In this document: one piece after another, positions 18,107-26,763 of the stretch
Position numbering within the stretch: position 1 is the first letter of the stretch
Layout: each line of letters opens with the position of its first letter
Source: Wenzhouxiangellaceae bacterium
Lineage (GTDB): Bacteria > Pseudomonadota > Gammaproteobacteria > Xanthomonadales > Wenzhouxiangellaceae
Direction: 5' to 3'
NCBI GenBank assembly: GCA_028289455.1
Contig: JANQPN010000068.1
Coordinates: 1-64,000, forward strand
Length of the DNA stretch: 64,000 nt
Program-made: the position numbers and the translations under genes
Notes under the pieces: generated by a model
Seen by the model: the letters and a program-made list of their open reading frames with translations, nothing else
Told to the model about the DNA's origin: nothing
Database searches by the model: none

Positions 18107-19528
18107 ATGACGGATTACAATAAGACCATGGGAGATCAATCCGCCACCATTCTAATTGCTGATGATCAGCAGGACATTCGGGAAGCATTACGCCTGTTGC
18201 TGACCAGCAAGGGGTTTGTTGTGATGCAGGCAGACAACCCGGCAGAAATCTTGGAAGTTATTTCTCAGGCGGCAGTCAATTTGGTGCTGTTGGATATGAA
18301 TTATCGCAGAGATACTACTTCCGGACAGGAGGGCCTGGAATTACTGAAGCAGGCCAGGCAGTTTGATCCGCATCTGCCGATCATTGCCATGACCGCCTGG
18401 GGATCAGTTGACCTGGCGATGCGAGCCGTGCGTCAGGGTGCTAATGATTTTATTGAAAAGCCTTGGGATAACAATAGGTTAGTTTCAATAATTAATGCAC
18501 AACTTGATAGGGTGTTTGAGGCGGAAAACAAACGCCGGTATCAAACAATAGCCAGGTTGCAGCGCGATCATTTCACTACCGAAATCATTGCTGAGTCAGC
18601 ACCGATGCAGCAGTTGTTGACAACATTACGGCAGGTTGCGCCATCACAGGCGTCAATCATGTTGCGGGGTGAAAACGGCACCGGTAAAAACCTTCTGGCC
18701 GAGCAGGTGCATGCCTGGTCGGATCGTGCCGACGGTCCATTGGTCTCGGTCAATATGGGCAGTATTCCCGAGAATCTGTTTGAAAGTGAAATGTTCGGTC
18801 ATGTTCGGGGTGCTTTCACAGATGCCCGTGAAGCACGAACCGGGCGTTTTGAACTGGCTGACGGCGGTACACTTTTTCTGGACGAAATCGGCAACCTGCC
18901 TTTACCCCAGCAGGCAAAACTGCTGCGGGTGCTGGAATCGGGCAGCTTCGAAAAGCTGGGCGCCAGTAAAACACAAACGGTTGATGTGCGAATAGTAACT
19001 GCCAGTAACGCAGACTTGCCCGCGATGGTTGAATCCGGTGAGTTTCGGCGGGATTTGTATTTCCGGTTGAATACCGTGGAAGTGACCATTCCGCCGATTC
19101 GTGAGCGTAATAAAGACGTATTATTACTGGCCGAATATTATCTGGAAAAACATCAGCGCCGCTACAACAAGCTTTTTTCGGGTTTCAGCCGGGATGCCGA
19201 ACAGGTATTGCTTAGTTACAGCTGGCCGGGCAATGTGCGTGAGCTGTCACATGTGGTAGAGCGGGCGGTGCTGCTGGGTCAGGCTGAGCAGCTCAGCGTG
19301 GAGAACTTAAACCTGCCGTTGGACGGTCATGACGAGCAGCCAGCTGCTCAACACTTCAGCTCCGGAGCAGCAAAAATCCGTAGCCTGGAAGAGGTTGAGA
19401 AGCAGCAGATAACAGAAGCATTACAGCATTACAGCGGCAATGTGGTGGATGCTGCCAAAGCATTGGGAGTGAGCCGCAGCGCGATGTACCGGCGAATGGA
19501 GAAATTCGGGCTGGATGCCGGTGGTTAA
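18107..19528 (+). CDS. Sigma-54-dependent response regulator (NtrC family)
   Basis: A 473-residue activator with a receiver domain (phospho-acceptor Asp63 in LLDM, K118 in EKPW), an AAA+ domain, and a Fis-type helix-turn-helix at about 445-467. The AAA+ domain has Walker A GENGTGKN at 188-195, Walker B GGTLFLDE at 253-260 and SWPGNVREL at 372-380. The loop that contacts sigma-54 reads GAFTDA at 235-240 instead of GAFTGA. It probably binds the palindrome at 2270 and activates the promoter at 2372. The start is uncertain: the ATG at 18128 (residue 8) is also possible and follows a 16-codon mini-ORF beginning at 18073. The kinase gene overlaps its end by 14 bp. Confidence 0.93.
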   Translation: MTDYNKTMGDQSATILIADDQQDIREALRLLLTSKGFVVMQADNPAEILEVISQAAVNLVLLDMNYRRDTTSGQEGLELLKQARQFDPHLPIIAMTAWGSVDLAMRAVRQGANDFIEKPWDNNRLVSIINAQLDRVFEAENKRRYQTIARLQRDHFTTEIIAESAPMQQLLTTLRQVAPSQASIMLRGENGTGKNLLAEQVHAWSDRADGPLVSVNMGSIPENLFESEMFGHVRGAFTDAREARTGRFELADGGTLFLDEIGNLPLPQQAKLLRVLESGSFEKLGASKTQTVDVRIVTASNADLPAMVESGEFRRDLYFRLNTVEVTIPPIRERNKDVLLLAEYYLEKHQRRYNKLFSGFSRDAEQVLLSYSWPGNVRELSHVVERAVLLGQAEQLSVENLNLPLDGHDEQPAAQHFSSGAAKIRSLEEVEKQQITEALQHYSGNVVDAAKALGVSRSAMYRRMEKFGLDAGG

Positions 19529-20864
19529 ACCCAAACCGCCACATAAACGTGTTGCCATAGAACACCGTATTACGGCTGGAATAGCATGGTTTGCTTTTCT
19601 GGCCATGCTGGCCGGGGGTGTAATTGGATATCTGCAGTTTCCAGACTGGCGCATCACAGCAGGGTTACTACTGATTGTCATCCTTATCATCGGCTATCAG
19701 GCTTACCGTTACAGCTTCAAGGTGCTGCGGCCGTTACGCAGCCTCAGCAATGTACTGGAAGCAGTCAAGGAAGAAGATTATGCGCTACGGGCACGCCGAG
19801 ACCGTGGTGGTGTGCTGGCGGAGTTGGCTTATGAAATCAACCAGCTGGCTGAATCGCGCACCCAGCAGGCGCAGCTGGTACGCGAGTCCAGAGCTTTACT
19901 GGAAAAGCTGCTGCAGTCCATGGACTTGCCGCTGCTGGCTTTCGATGACCGACAGCAGCTGGTATTGGCTAATCAGGCAGCGGACGGATTGCTTGGTACC
20001 CGCCTGCGCGCCGGATTGCTGGCCGGTAACCTGGGTATTGAGCACTTGCTGGAAGATCAACTGAGCAACCCGATTACGCTGGTGTTACCCGGCGGCAGTG
20101 GACGCTACGTGATCAAACGGCGTTCATTCAGAATGGAAGGCCGGCCGCATCAGCTGCTGTTGCTGACAGAAGTGGAAGCAGCCTTACGTGCAGAGCGCCA
20201 GGAAGCCTGGGAGAGTCTGGTCAGGGTATTGGCTCACGAAATCAACAACTCACTCGCGCCGATTAAATCCATTGCGGAAACCTTACTCAGCATCAGCAGT
20301 GACGGCACCTCGGTTAATGCTGATGAATTACGCTCGCAACTGCAGCGTATTGCCCACCGTGCAGATGCACTGGGCCGGTTTGTCGGCGGGTATGCCAGTC
20401 TGGCAAGGTTGCCGGCGCCGAGTACGGAAAGTGTGGAAATTAAATCTTTACTGCGTGATGTTGCCCGCCTGGAAACACGGGTTCAGGTTAAGCTGGATGG
20501 AGACAACATGCACATTCAGGCTGATCCTGCACTGTTGGAGCAGGCCATTATTAACCTGATTAAAAATGCCGCAGATATTCTGAATAACGAACCCCATCCG
20601 GAAATTACTGCTCAATGGAATCGTAAGGCCTTCAATGAGCAGCTTGGTGTGCAGATCAAAATAATTGATAACGGCCCAGGACCACCGGAATCGGATAATC
20701 TGTTTGTGCCGTTTTTTACTACCAAGCCTGGTGGCAGTGGAATCGGGCTGCTGCTGGCTCGGCGAATAGCCGAGCTGCACGGCGGATTTCTTGAGCTAAG
20801 CGCAAGAGATGACGGTTATATCGGGGCAGTGGCCAATTTATGGTTGCCAATGTCAGTTCGATGA
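19515..20864 (+). CDS. NtrY-like sensor histidine kinase
   Basis: A 449-residue membrane kinase. Two membrane segments (about 20-42 and 48-64) are separated by only a few residues, so it has no sizeable periplasmic sensor and probably senses within the membrane. A HAMP-like region (65-115), a PAS-like domain (125-220), the phospho-acceptor His241 in the H-box HEINNSLAPIKS, the N-box (INLIKNAAD) and the G boxes (DNGPG, GGSGIGL) follow. Its gene overlaps the regulator by 14 bp, so the two form a cognate pair. The input may come through the ADOP permeases, as in BceAB/BceS systems; that is inference. Confidence 0.92.
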   Translation: MPVVKPKPPHKRVAIEHRITAGIAWFAFLAMLAGGVIGYLQFPDWRITAGLLLIVILIIGYQAYRYSFKVLRPLRSLSNVLEAVKEEDYALRARRDRGGVLAELAYEINQLAESRTQQAQLVRESRALLEKLLQSMDLPLLAFDDRQQLVLANQAADGLLGTRLRAGLLAGNLGIEHLLEDQLSNPITLVLPGGSGRYVIKRRSFRMEGRPHQLLLLTEVEAALRAERQEAWESLVRVLAHEINNSLAPIKSIAETLLSISSDGTSVNADELRSQLQRIAHRADALGRFVGGYASLARLPAPSTESVEIKSLLRDVARLETRVQVKLDGDNMHIQADPALLEQAIINLIKNAADILNNEPHPEITAQWNRKAFNEQLGVQIKIIDNGPGPPESDNLFVPFFTTKPGGSGIGLLLARRIAELHGGFLELSARDDGYIGAVANLWLPMSVR

Positions 20865-20919
20865 CTCACTGCTTTATCCGCCAATCCGAATGTATGACCG
20901 GTCGCGCTGTAATCACTGC

Positions 20920-21798
20920 CTAGGCCGAAGGCGCCAACCACATTCGCTGCCCGGAATAATCAATCACCAGGGTATATTCAAACAGTAGGTCGGATGCGAA
21001 TATCATGGCCGGCTGGTCAGCGATATTCAGCTGATTGAAGATATGTAGATCTGACACACTGATGCTGCGGTCAAGCCAGGTGAGGTCATCAACGGCGATG
21101 TCCAGACCTGTGGCCTGGGCCGCCGGCGCTGTATGACCTGAAGCGCCTTCAACATTTTCCACAGGCAGCATTTCGATAAGGTCGGGCAGGGCATTGGTAT
21201 TGATTATGCTTTGTCTGGCGCCGGTATCCAGTAATGCGGTAACTGCTGTGTTATTGATCGATGCATCGAAACCCCAGATGCCATGAGCTATTTCAAAAAT
21301 GGGTATGGCTTTGGCTGTGGCGTCATTCAATGACTGGACTGCATGTCCGATTCTTAATTTTCCGGCAGCAGCATCAATCTCAATTTGCCCTCCAGCCTGG
21401 AAAAAATCAGAACCCAGAATTCCATAGAATGGTTTTCCGTCTGTAGTTAATGCATTTAATGCAGGAATAATGCCCGTTTTCCATACATACTGACCACCAA
21501 GATCTAATGTTAATGACGGGTATCGTTTAATGCTGGCAGATCCCGTTGTGCCGTGGACCACATTGTTTTCATATTCAACAATCGGCTCAAGCCGCATTTC
21601 GGCTACCAGTGGTTGAGTAATGATGGTACGTGAAGCGGCGGTATCCAGAATAAAGTCGAACGGTCCCTGACCATTCACCATAACCGGAAGCCGCAGGTGC
21701 TTTTCATCTCCAAAGTGAAAATCTATCTCCTGCGCAGATACAGAAGTCGAAATAATGATCAATAAGACCAGCAATGAAACGAGGTTTAGCTGTTTCAT
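20920..21798 (-). CDS. Exported double retropepsin-like aspartic protease
   Basis: A 292-residue protein with a signal peptide (residues 1-22, ISTSVSA) and two retropepsin-like half units. The first has LDTAAS with Asp52, the second LDTGARQS with Asp191; GILGSDFF at about 126-133 is the matching family strand. Two active-site motifs in one chain suggest an intramolecular, pepsin-like dimer, although this group is mostly uncharacterised. The frame is open from 21828, but the ATG at 21798 has an AAGGA ribosome site and gives a clean signal peptide. Tandem LytTR-like boxes lie upstream, behind the LytTR gene, pointing to control by that regulator. Confidence 0.85.
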   Translation of the reverse strand: MKQLNLVSLLVLLIIISTSVSAQEIDFHFGDEKHLRLPVMVNGQGPFDFILDTAASRTIITQPLVAEMRLEPIVEYENNVVHGTTGSASIKRYPSLTLDLGGQYVWKTGIIPALNALTTDGKPFYGILGSDFFQAGGQIEIDAAAGKLRIGHAVQSLNDATAKAIPIFEIAHGIWGFDASINNTAVTALLDTGARQSIINTNALPDLIEMLPVENVEGASGHTAPAAQATGLDIAVDDLTWLDRSISVSDLHIFNQLNIADQPAMIFASDLLFEYTLVIDYSGQRMWLAPSA

Positions 21799-21874
21799 GG
21801 TTTCATCCTTTGTTGTTGTAAAAATCACACGCTAGGATGATTCACTGAATCGGATAGTTGCCGAAAAGCTGAGT

Positions 21875-21910
21875 TTTTTCGATAAATGGGATTATTTTTC
21901 GATAAACGGG
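21875..21910 (-). promoter_or_regulatory. Tandem direct repeats resembling LytTR binding boxes
   Basis: Two copies of a 16-bp unit (plus strand TTTTTCGATAAAYGGG) start at 21875 and 21895, exactly 20 bp apart, about two helical turns. Read toward the retropepsin gene they give CCCGTTTAT and CCCATTTAT; the first matches 8 of 9 positions of the LytTR box [TA][AC][CA]GTTN[AG][TG]. They lie 77-112 bp before the retropepsin start and just beyond the stop codon of a LytTR regulator gene. Confidence 0.65.
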
Positions 21911-21932
21911 TCAATAATCCGGCGAGCGGCTG

Positions 21933-22712
21933 TCAGATTTTTGGTAACCGGGCCAGTACGCTGTCTTTATAACTTCTGCTTGACTGCACAGCCAGCGCGT
22001 TCCGCATAACCAGTGTATAAACACCCCGGGGTTGCGCTTTAACTGAAACCACCTGCTGCAGGTTGACAATAAGCGATCGGGATATGCGCTGAAAATTATC
22101 CGGGTTAATGCTGTTTTCCCAAGACTTCAGATTGCCGGATTTTAAGTACGACTGTTCATCCGTCACCAGCTCTACATAATCGCCACTGGCTCTTATGAGT
22201 AAGATGTTGTCGGTTTTCAATTTATACAGCTGCCTGTTTTTTTCTACCGTTATACTGTCCGGAAAATCAGCTTTTGCAGTATCGGAACTTTTTGGAGTAT
22301 CAGTAAAATACGAAATGTATAAAATGCTCCAGAGGAGGAAAAACAGGAAAAAATAAAGCATATCCTGCAAGAAAGACACCAGTGGCAGCGCAGACAGATC
22401 ATGACCCAGCATGCTGTATGTAATCGGATTGACCACTGCTGCCATGAGGCCGGCGGTTATGCCGCTTAACAAAATGACTTTGGCAAGCCCTGTTTTCAGC
22501 TCCCGTATTTTGTATCTGGCAAACATATATACCAGGAAATACGAACTCACTAAACCCAGCAGCGGAACATAAATATTGCGTACAGCGGCAATATGCCAAT
22601 GGCCGTAACTCAGACCGTACAAAAACAGCAAAACACCTGATATCAGCCAGAATGCCAGCTGAAACAGCAAAAAATGATTGGCCGGGGTTTTGGCTTTTCT
22701 GGATTGTTGCAT
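21933..22712 (-). CDS. Membrane-bound LytTR family transcriptional regulator
   Basis: A 259-residue protein with four membrane segments at about 14-33, 45-65, 78-100 and 112-136, a short linker, and a C-terminal LytTR DNA-binding domain (about 155-259). That domain includes the typical RASGDYVEL strand, FQRISRSLIVNL and VQSSRSYKD. There is no receiver domain, so activity must be set by the membrane part or by another protein. The candidate target is the retropepsin gene directly downstream on the same strand, preceded by tandem LytTR-like boxes. The gap of about 130 bp suggests a separate promoter for that gene rather than simple read-through. Confidence 0.88.
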   Translation of the reverse strand: MQQSRKAKTPANHFLLFQLAFWLISGVLLFLYGLSYGHWHIAAVRNIYVPLLGLVSSYFLVYMFARYKIRELKTGLAKVILLSGITAGLMAAVVNPITYSMLGHDLSALPLVSFLQDMLYFFLFFLLWSILYISYFTDTPKSSDTAKADFPDSITVEKNRQLYKLKTDNILLIRASGDYVELVTDEQSYLKSGNLKSWENSINPDNFQRISRSLIVNLQQVVSVKAQPRGVYTLVMRNALAVQSSRSYKDSVLARLPKI

Positions 22713-22822
22713 GCTATGCAGAAGGTGGCTTCCGGCCCACTGTTATTCGTGACAGCCGGTTCAAAACCGGAATGCTCATGAGTAAAATCATGACAACAAT
22801 AATAAACTCCAGCAGACCGAAT

Positions 22823-23293
22823 ATGAATACAACCAAGCACTGCCGGCACAATGTGAACAAGCTCGATCAGACAGATCATGCTGACGCACTGCAGATACAC
22901 AGCCTGTTTCAGAGAGCTTACCGGGTTGAAGCACAATTGATTGGCGTTCGCAGTATTCCGCCATTAGACAGGACTGTCCGCGATATTATGGCAAGTGAAA
23001 CCTGCTTCTTTGGTTGTTGGGATGATGAACTGCTGATAGCAGCGGTGGAAGTTGAGTATTACGAACCACATCTGGGAATCAATAGTCTGGTGGTGCATCC
23101 GGATTATTTCCGACAGGGTCTGGGGCGCCAGTTATTGCGTTATGTGCTGGCGGAATATGTATGGGAAACAGCCAAAGTAGAGACTGCACTGGCCAATCTG
23201 CCTGCTATTACCTTATATGAACAGTTTGGTTTTAAAGAAACGCTGCGATATTCCGCAGCTGCCGGTATCACTAAAGTGGCGATGCGCATGTGA
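22823..23293 (+). CDS. GNAT family N-acetyltransferase
   Basis: A GNAT enzyme of 156 residues if started at the ATG at 22823. The frame is open from 22652, but the upstream 57 residues are not GNAT-like and would overlap the divergent LytTR gene. ATGs at 22772, 22778 and 22790 are alternatives, and none has a good ribosome site. The core motif is INSLVVHPDYFRQGLGRQLL (acetyl-CoA binding Q/RxxGxGxxL), followed by ALANLPAITLYEQFGF. Substrate unknown. It is divergently transcribed from the LytTR regulator. Confidence 0.8.
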   Translation: MNTTKHCRHNVNKLDQTDHADALQIHSLFQRAYRVEAQLIGVRSIPPLDRTVRDIMASETCFFGCWDDELLIAAVEVEYYEPHLGINSLVVHPDYFRQGLGRQLLRYVLAEYVWETAKVETALANLPAITLYEQFGFKETLRYSAAAGITKVAMRM

Positions 23294-23385
23294 TCAATGA
23301 ATATTTGCGGTTACCGTTGTATCACAGCAACAGGCATGTAATATTGATCTGTCGATTATATTCATGAAAATCGGATGATCAGCCT

Positions 23386-24012
23386 ATGCTTTCATTGGAA
23401 ATTCTCAGTGCATTTTTTATCGCATCAGTCGTGCTGGCCATGGCGCCGGGGCCGGATAATCTATTTGTATTGACTCAGTCTGCATTGCGCGGGCGGCTGG
23501 CCGGGTTGCTGGTTACTTTAGGGCTGGCAACGGGATTACTGGTGCACACTGCAGCTGTGTCTCTGGGAGTGGCTGTTATTTTTCAGGCGTCAGCTGTGGC
23601 ATTTACTGTTTTGAAACTGATCGGTGCAGCTTATCTGATCTATCTCGCATGGCAGGCATTCAAGGCCAGTGCCACACAGATCAGCGGCCAGGCAGGCAGA
23701 ACATTGAGCCGCTGGCAGTTATATCGCCGTGGCATTATCATGAATGTCACCAACCCTAAAGTATCGATTTTCTTCCTGGCTTTTCTGCCGCAGTTTGCCG
23801 ATCCGCAGTTGGGCTCGCTGACATTGCAGTTACTATTACTTGGCGCAGTCTTCATTGTGGCCACTTTGCTGGTGTTCGGTGGCCTGGCGCTGGCAGCCGG
23901 GTCATTCGGGGAGTGGTTGAGCGGCTCAGCACGGGCACAAAAAATTATGAACAGAGTGGCGGGTGTGGTTTTTATCGGACTGGCAGCCAAACTGGTTACT
24001 ACCCAACGCTGA
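23386..24012 (+). CDS. LysE/RhtB family amino-acid exporter
   Basis: A 208-residue inner-membrane protein with about six hydrophobic segments and the family signature MAPGPDNLFVLTQSALRGRLAGL near the N-terminus, then GAAYLIYLAWQAF and NVTNPKVSIFFLAFLPQF. Length and motifs are typical for RhtB/LeuE-type exporters of amino acids such as threonine, homoserine or leucine; the substrate cannot be told from sequence. It stands alone on the plus strand with a poor ribosome site. Confidence 0.9.
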   Translation: MLSLEILSAFFIASVVLAMAPGPDNLFVLTQSALRGRLAGLLVTLGLATGLLVHTAAVSLGVAVIFQASAVAFTVLKLIGAAYLIYLAWQAFKASATQISGQAGRTLSRWQLYRRGIIMNVTNPKVSIFFLAFLPQFADPQLGSLTLQLLLLGAVFIVATLLVFGGLALAAGSFGEWLSGSARAQKIMNRVAGVVFIGLAAKLVTTQR

Positions 24013-24175
24013 GTTCAGAATGCTTTAGAAGCTTGGAAAGCCGGTTGATGTGGCCACACGGGAAACGTCAGCGTTTCTGAAACCTAATTAGCAGCCGGGG
24101 CAGATGGTGATACGATAATAATGCAACTCAATCGCCTGATTTCAATCAAAGCAGCAATGACCAGGGAGTTAAAAC

Positions 24176-24805
24176 ATGCCATATAACCGCAGACGCTTTT
24201 TAAGTTTTACCGCTGCAGGCTCGATGCTGTCTCTGGGAAGCCTGGCCGCTGGTAATGACCTGATTTTCACACCCAGACAAACAGCAGGGCCGTTTTACCC
24301 TGAAACAATACCACTGGACAGCGATAATGACCTGGTCCAGGTAAAAGGGAAAAACGCCATAGCCAAAGGCACCATAACCAATGTATACGGGCATGTGCTG
24401 GATCGGCAGGGAGAACCTGTAACAGATGCTACAGTGGAAATATGGCAATGCGACGCCAATGGCCGTTACCACCATCCTGATGATTCCAATGATGCCCCGC
24501 TGGACGAAAACTTCCAGGCTTATGGCAAGACCCAAACAGATGCAGAGGGCCGCTACCGGTTCCGAACCATTAAACCGGTCCCTTATCCCGGACGTACTCC
24601 ACATATTCACTACCGGATTACCACACCCGGCGGTGATCAACTGACCACTCAGATGTATATTGACGGGTTCGCAGGCAATCAGCGGGACGGCCTGTTCAGG
24701 CGGCTGGGCAGTGAACAGCGCCAAAAGGCAGTTTCAGCCAGTTTTGTCGACAATCCGGACGACTCCGCTGAGCTGATGGCTCGCTGGGATGTGGTGATGG
24801 GCTGA
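24176..24805 (+). CDS. Tat-exported intradiol dioxygenase-like protein
   Basis: A 209-residue protein related to the protocatechuate 3,4-dioxygenase/catechol dioxygenase fold. It starts with a twin-arginine signal (NRRRFLSFTAAGS), so it is exported folded with its iron. The fold markers TAGPFYP (36-42), GHVLDRQGEPVTDATVEIWQ and the four expected Fe(III) ligands Tyr98, Tyr137, His143 and His145 (TPHIHYR) are all present. No ring-cleavage pathway genes are nearby. Exported members of this group are mostly uncharacterised, so the substrate is open. A CAGGGAG ribosome site supports the ATG at 24176. Confidence 0.87.
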   Translation: MPYNRRRFLSFTAAGSMLSLGSLAAGNDLIFTPRQTAGPFYPETIPLDSDNDLVQVKGKNAIAKGTITNVYGHVLDRQGEPVTDATVEIWQCDANGRYHHPDDSNDAPLDENFQAYGKTQTDAEGRYRFRTIKPVPYPGRTPHIHYRITTPGGDQLTTQMYIDGFAGNQRDGLFRRLGSEQRQKAVSASFVDNPDDSAELMARWDVVMG

Positions 24806-24910
24806 TTTACAGCCATCCGGATAAGCTCAATCATCACAGCTATATCTTCCAGCGTGTTGTTTTTCGTTGGTATATCAATAAATTGCTTTTAGTGCGGATG
24901 GGTGAAACCG

Positions 24911-24916
24911 TATAAT
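24911..24916 (+). promoter_or_regulatory. Promoter -10 element before the alcohol dehydrogenase gene
   Basis: A perfect TATAAT lies 35 bp before the ATG at 24946. The hexamer 17 bp upstream (TTTAGT) is a weak -35. It is likely the start site region for the dehydrogenase and the membrane protein behind it. Confidence 0.45.
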
Positions 24917-24945
24917 TTTCAGCGGATCCAAGTGAGTCGGTACTA

Positions 24946-25986
24946 ATGCGTGCAGTTGTCTATAGTGAGTTCAAAAGCCGCCCGGAAATAGCACAGCTGC
25001 CAGATCCGGAGCCACAGCCCGATGGCGTGGTTATCGAGGTAAAAGCAACTGGTATCTGCCTGAGTGACTGGCATGGCTGGATGGGGCATGACCCGGATAT
25101 CGTCTTACCACATGTGCCCGGTCACGAGCTGGCTGGTGTGGTTGCGGCCACAGGCGGCAAGGTGCAGAACTGGCAGGTGGGCGAGCGGGTAACACTACCG
25201 TTTGTGGGTGGCTGTGGTAAATGTGGGCAATGCCGTTCTGGTAATCAGCAGGTTTGTGATCATCAATTCCAGCCGGGATTCACCCACTGGGGGTCATTCG
25301 CTGAATATGTAGCCATTGATTATGCCGAGGTTAATCTGGTCAAACTGCCTGAATCAATCGATTTTGAAACAGCTGCAAGTCTTGGCTGCCGGTTCGCCAC
25401 AGCCTTCAGGGCTATCGTTGCTCAGGGCAGAGTAGCGCCAGATGAATGGGTGGCCGTTTATGGTTGTGGTGGTGTGGGCCTGTCGGTTGTGATGATTGCC
25501 GTTGCTCTGGGTGCCAGAGTAATCGCTATAGATATTTCTGACCAGGCATTGGAACTGGCTAAAACATTTGGTGCGGAGAAGACAATCAATGCCTCCGGCG
25601 GAAATGATGTGGTGGAGCAGGTTAGAGACGCCAGTGGTGGTGGCGTGGCCGTGTCAATTGATGCACTGGGCAATCCGGTGACTTGTCATCAGTCCATCTC
25701 CAGTCTGCAAAAACGCGGCAGGCACATCCAGGTAGGGCTGATTACAGACCCCGATGGAAATGCGGCGGTACCCATGGCCAAGGTAATCGCCAATGAGCTC
25801 GAAATATTCGGCAGTCACGGAATGCAGGCGCATCGCTATGCTGAGATGCTGGATATGATAGAGCAGGGGCGGCTGATACCACAGCAACTGATTCAGCGGC
25901 GTGTCGATCTTCAGCAGTCTATAGACATACTGACTGAAATGAATAGGTTTTCCAGCGCCGGTATCAGCATTATCAATAATTTTTAA
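24946..25986 (+). CDS. Zinc-dependent alcohol dehydrogenase (MDR family)
   Basis: A 346-residue medium-chain dehydrogenase. The catalytic zinc residues are Cys38, His60 and Glu61 (PGHE). The structural zinc site is Cys90, 93, 96 and 104 (GGCGKCGQC...C). The Rossmann motif is GCGGVGLSVVMIA around 174-186, followed by an Asp (IAIDIS), which suggests NAD rather than NADP. It ends FSSAGISIINNF. The alcohol or aldehyde substrate is unknown. A YjdF-like membrane gene follows after 13 bp, and a short relic of a second dehydrogenase end lies behind that gene. Confidence 0.92.
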   Translation: MRAVVYSEFKSRPEIAQLPDPEPQPDGVVIEVKATGICLSDWHGWMGHDPDIVLPHVPGHELAGVVAATGGKVQNWQVGERVTLPFVGGCGKCGQCRSGNQQVCDHQFQPGFTHWGSFAEYVAIDYAEVNLVKLPESIDFETAASLGCRFATAFRAIVAQGRVAPDEWVAVYGCGGVGLSVVMIAVALGARVIAIDISDQALELAKTFGAEKTINASGGNDVVEQVRDASGGGVAVSIDALGNPVTCHQSISSLQKRGRHIQVGLITDPDGNAAVPMAKVIANELEIFGSHGMQAHRYAEMLDMIEQGRLIPQQLIQRRVDLQQSIDILTEMNRFSSAGISIINNF

Positions 25987-25999
25987 GCTGAATGGTTCT

Positions 26000-26689
26000 A
26001 TGAATAGCCATCACAGCATAGCGGAACGCATAAATCGCGGGGTGGTGCTGGTTCTGATAGTTGTAATGCTGGCAGAATTGCTATGGGCTTTGCTGGAGCG
26101 GCAATGGCTGACTGTATTCCTGGTCACTGTGATCATTTTGCTGGTCATGGTGCCGTTTTTATGGCGTCACAGGCTTCCGGTGAAAATTCCACTGGAATTT
26201 CATGTTCTGATTATTCTGTTTATTTTTGCTTCCCTGTTCCTGGGTGAAGTACAGAGTTTTTATCAACGCGTCTGGTGGTGGGATATTGTGTTGCATTTCA
26301 ACTCCGGTCTACTGCTGGGTGTACTGGGTTTTCTGCTGGTTTATGTGCTGAATGAAAATGAGCGGGTCGAGGTGTACTTGCGGCCAGGGTTTGTTGCGCT
26401 GTTTGCCTTCCTGTTCGCCGTTGCAGTAGGGGCATTCTGGGAATTATTTGAGTTTGCGATGGATCAGTTGTTTGGTTCGCAAATGCAAAAGCCGATGCTG
26501 AACGACCCTTCCGGTCTAATGGATACCATGTGGGACCTGGCTGTTGATACATTGGGTGCTCTGCTGATCAGTTTATTGGGCTGGTGGTATCTGCACCGCC
26601 AGCGCGGATCTTTCATGGAGCGCTGGATTGCCCAGTTAGTCGCCAGTAATCCCAAGCTGTTTCTGGCGCGACTGGATCGGGATGAATAG
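26000..26689 (+). CDS. Integral membrane protein, YjdF/DUF2238-like
   Basis: A 229-residue protein with about six hydrophobic segments and the family core WWDIVLHFNSGLLLG, then AFWELFEFAMDQLFG and DTMWDLAVDTLGALL. Polar residues inside these segments (Asp, His, Glu, Asp) are conserved in the family and could coordinate an ion, but the function is unknown. It begins 13 bp after the alcohol dehydrogenase gene and is probably co-transcribed with it. Confidence 0.8.
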   Translation: MNSHHSIAERINRGVVLVLIVVMLAELLWALLERQWLTVFLVTVIILLVMVPFLWRHRLPVKIPLEFHVLIILFIFASLFLGEVQSFYQRVWWWDIVLHFNSGLLLGVLGFLLVYVLNENERVEVYLRPGFVALFAFLFAVAVGAFWELFEFAMDQLFGSQMQKPMLNDPSGLMDTMWDLAVDTLGALLISLLGWWYLHRQRGSFMERWIAQLVASNPKLFLARLDRDE

Positions 26690-26763
26690 CGTATCAGCCG
26701 GGAAAATGGATTACACAATTATTGAAAATCAGGCTGTTCCTGCGACAAGATGGCAGAACCGGC

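Noticed and set aside
18073..18123. A 16-codon mini-ORF before the sigma-54 regulator
   Set aside because: It has an AAGGAG upstream but at too long a spacing, and it overlaps the chosen regulator start. It is kept only as a note on the uncertain start.
24062..24077. GAAACG-TCAG-CGTTTC hairpin after the LysE-type gene
   Set aside because: The stem is only 6 bp and has no T run; too weak to call a terminator.
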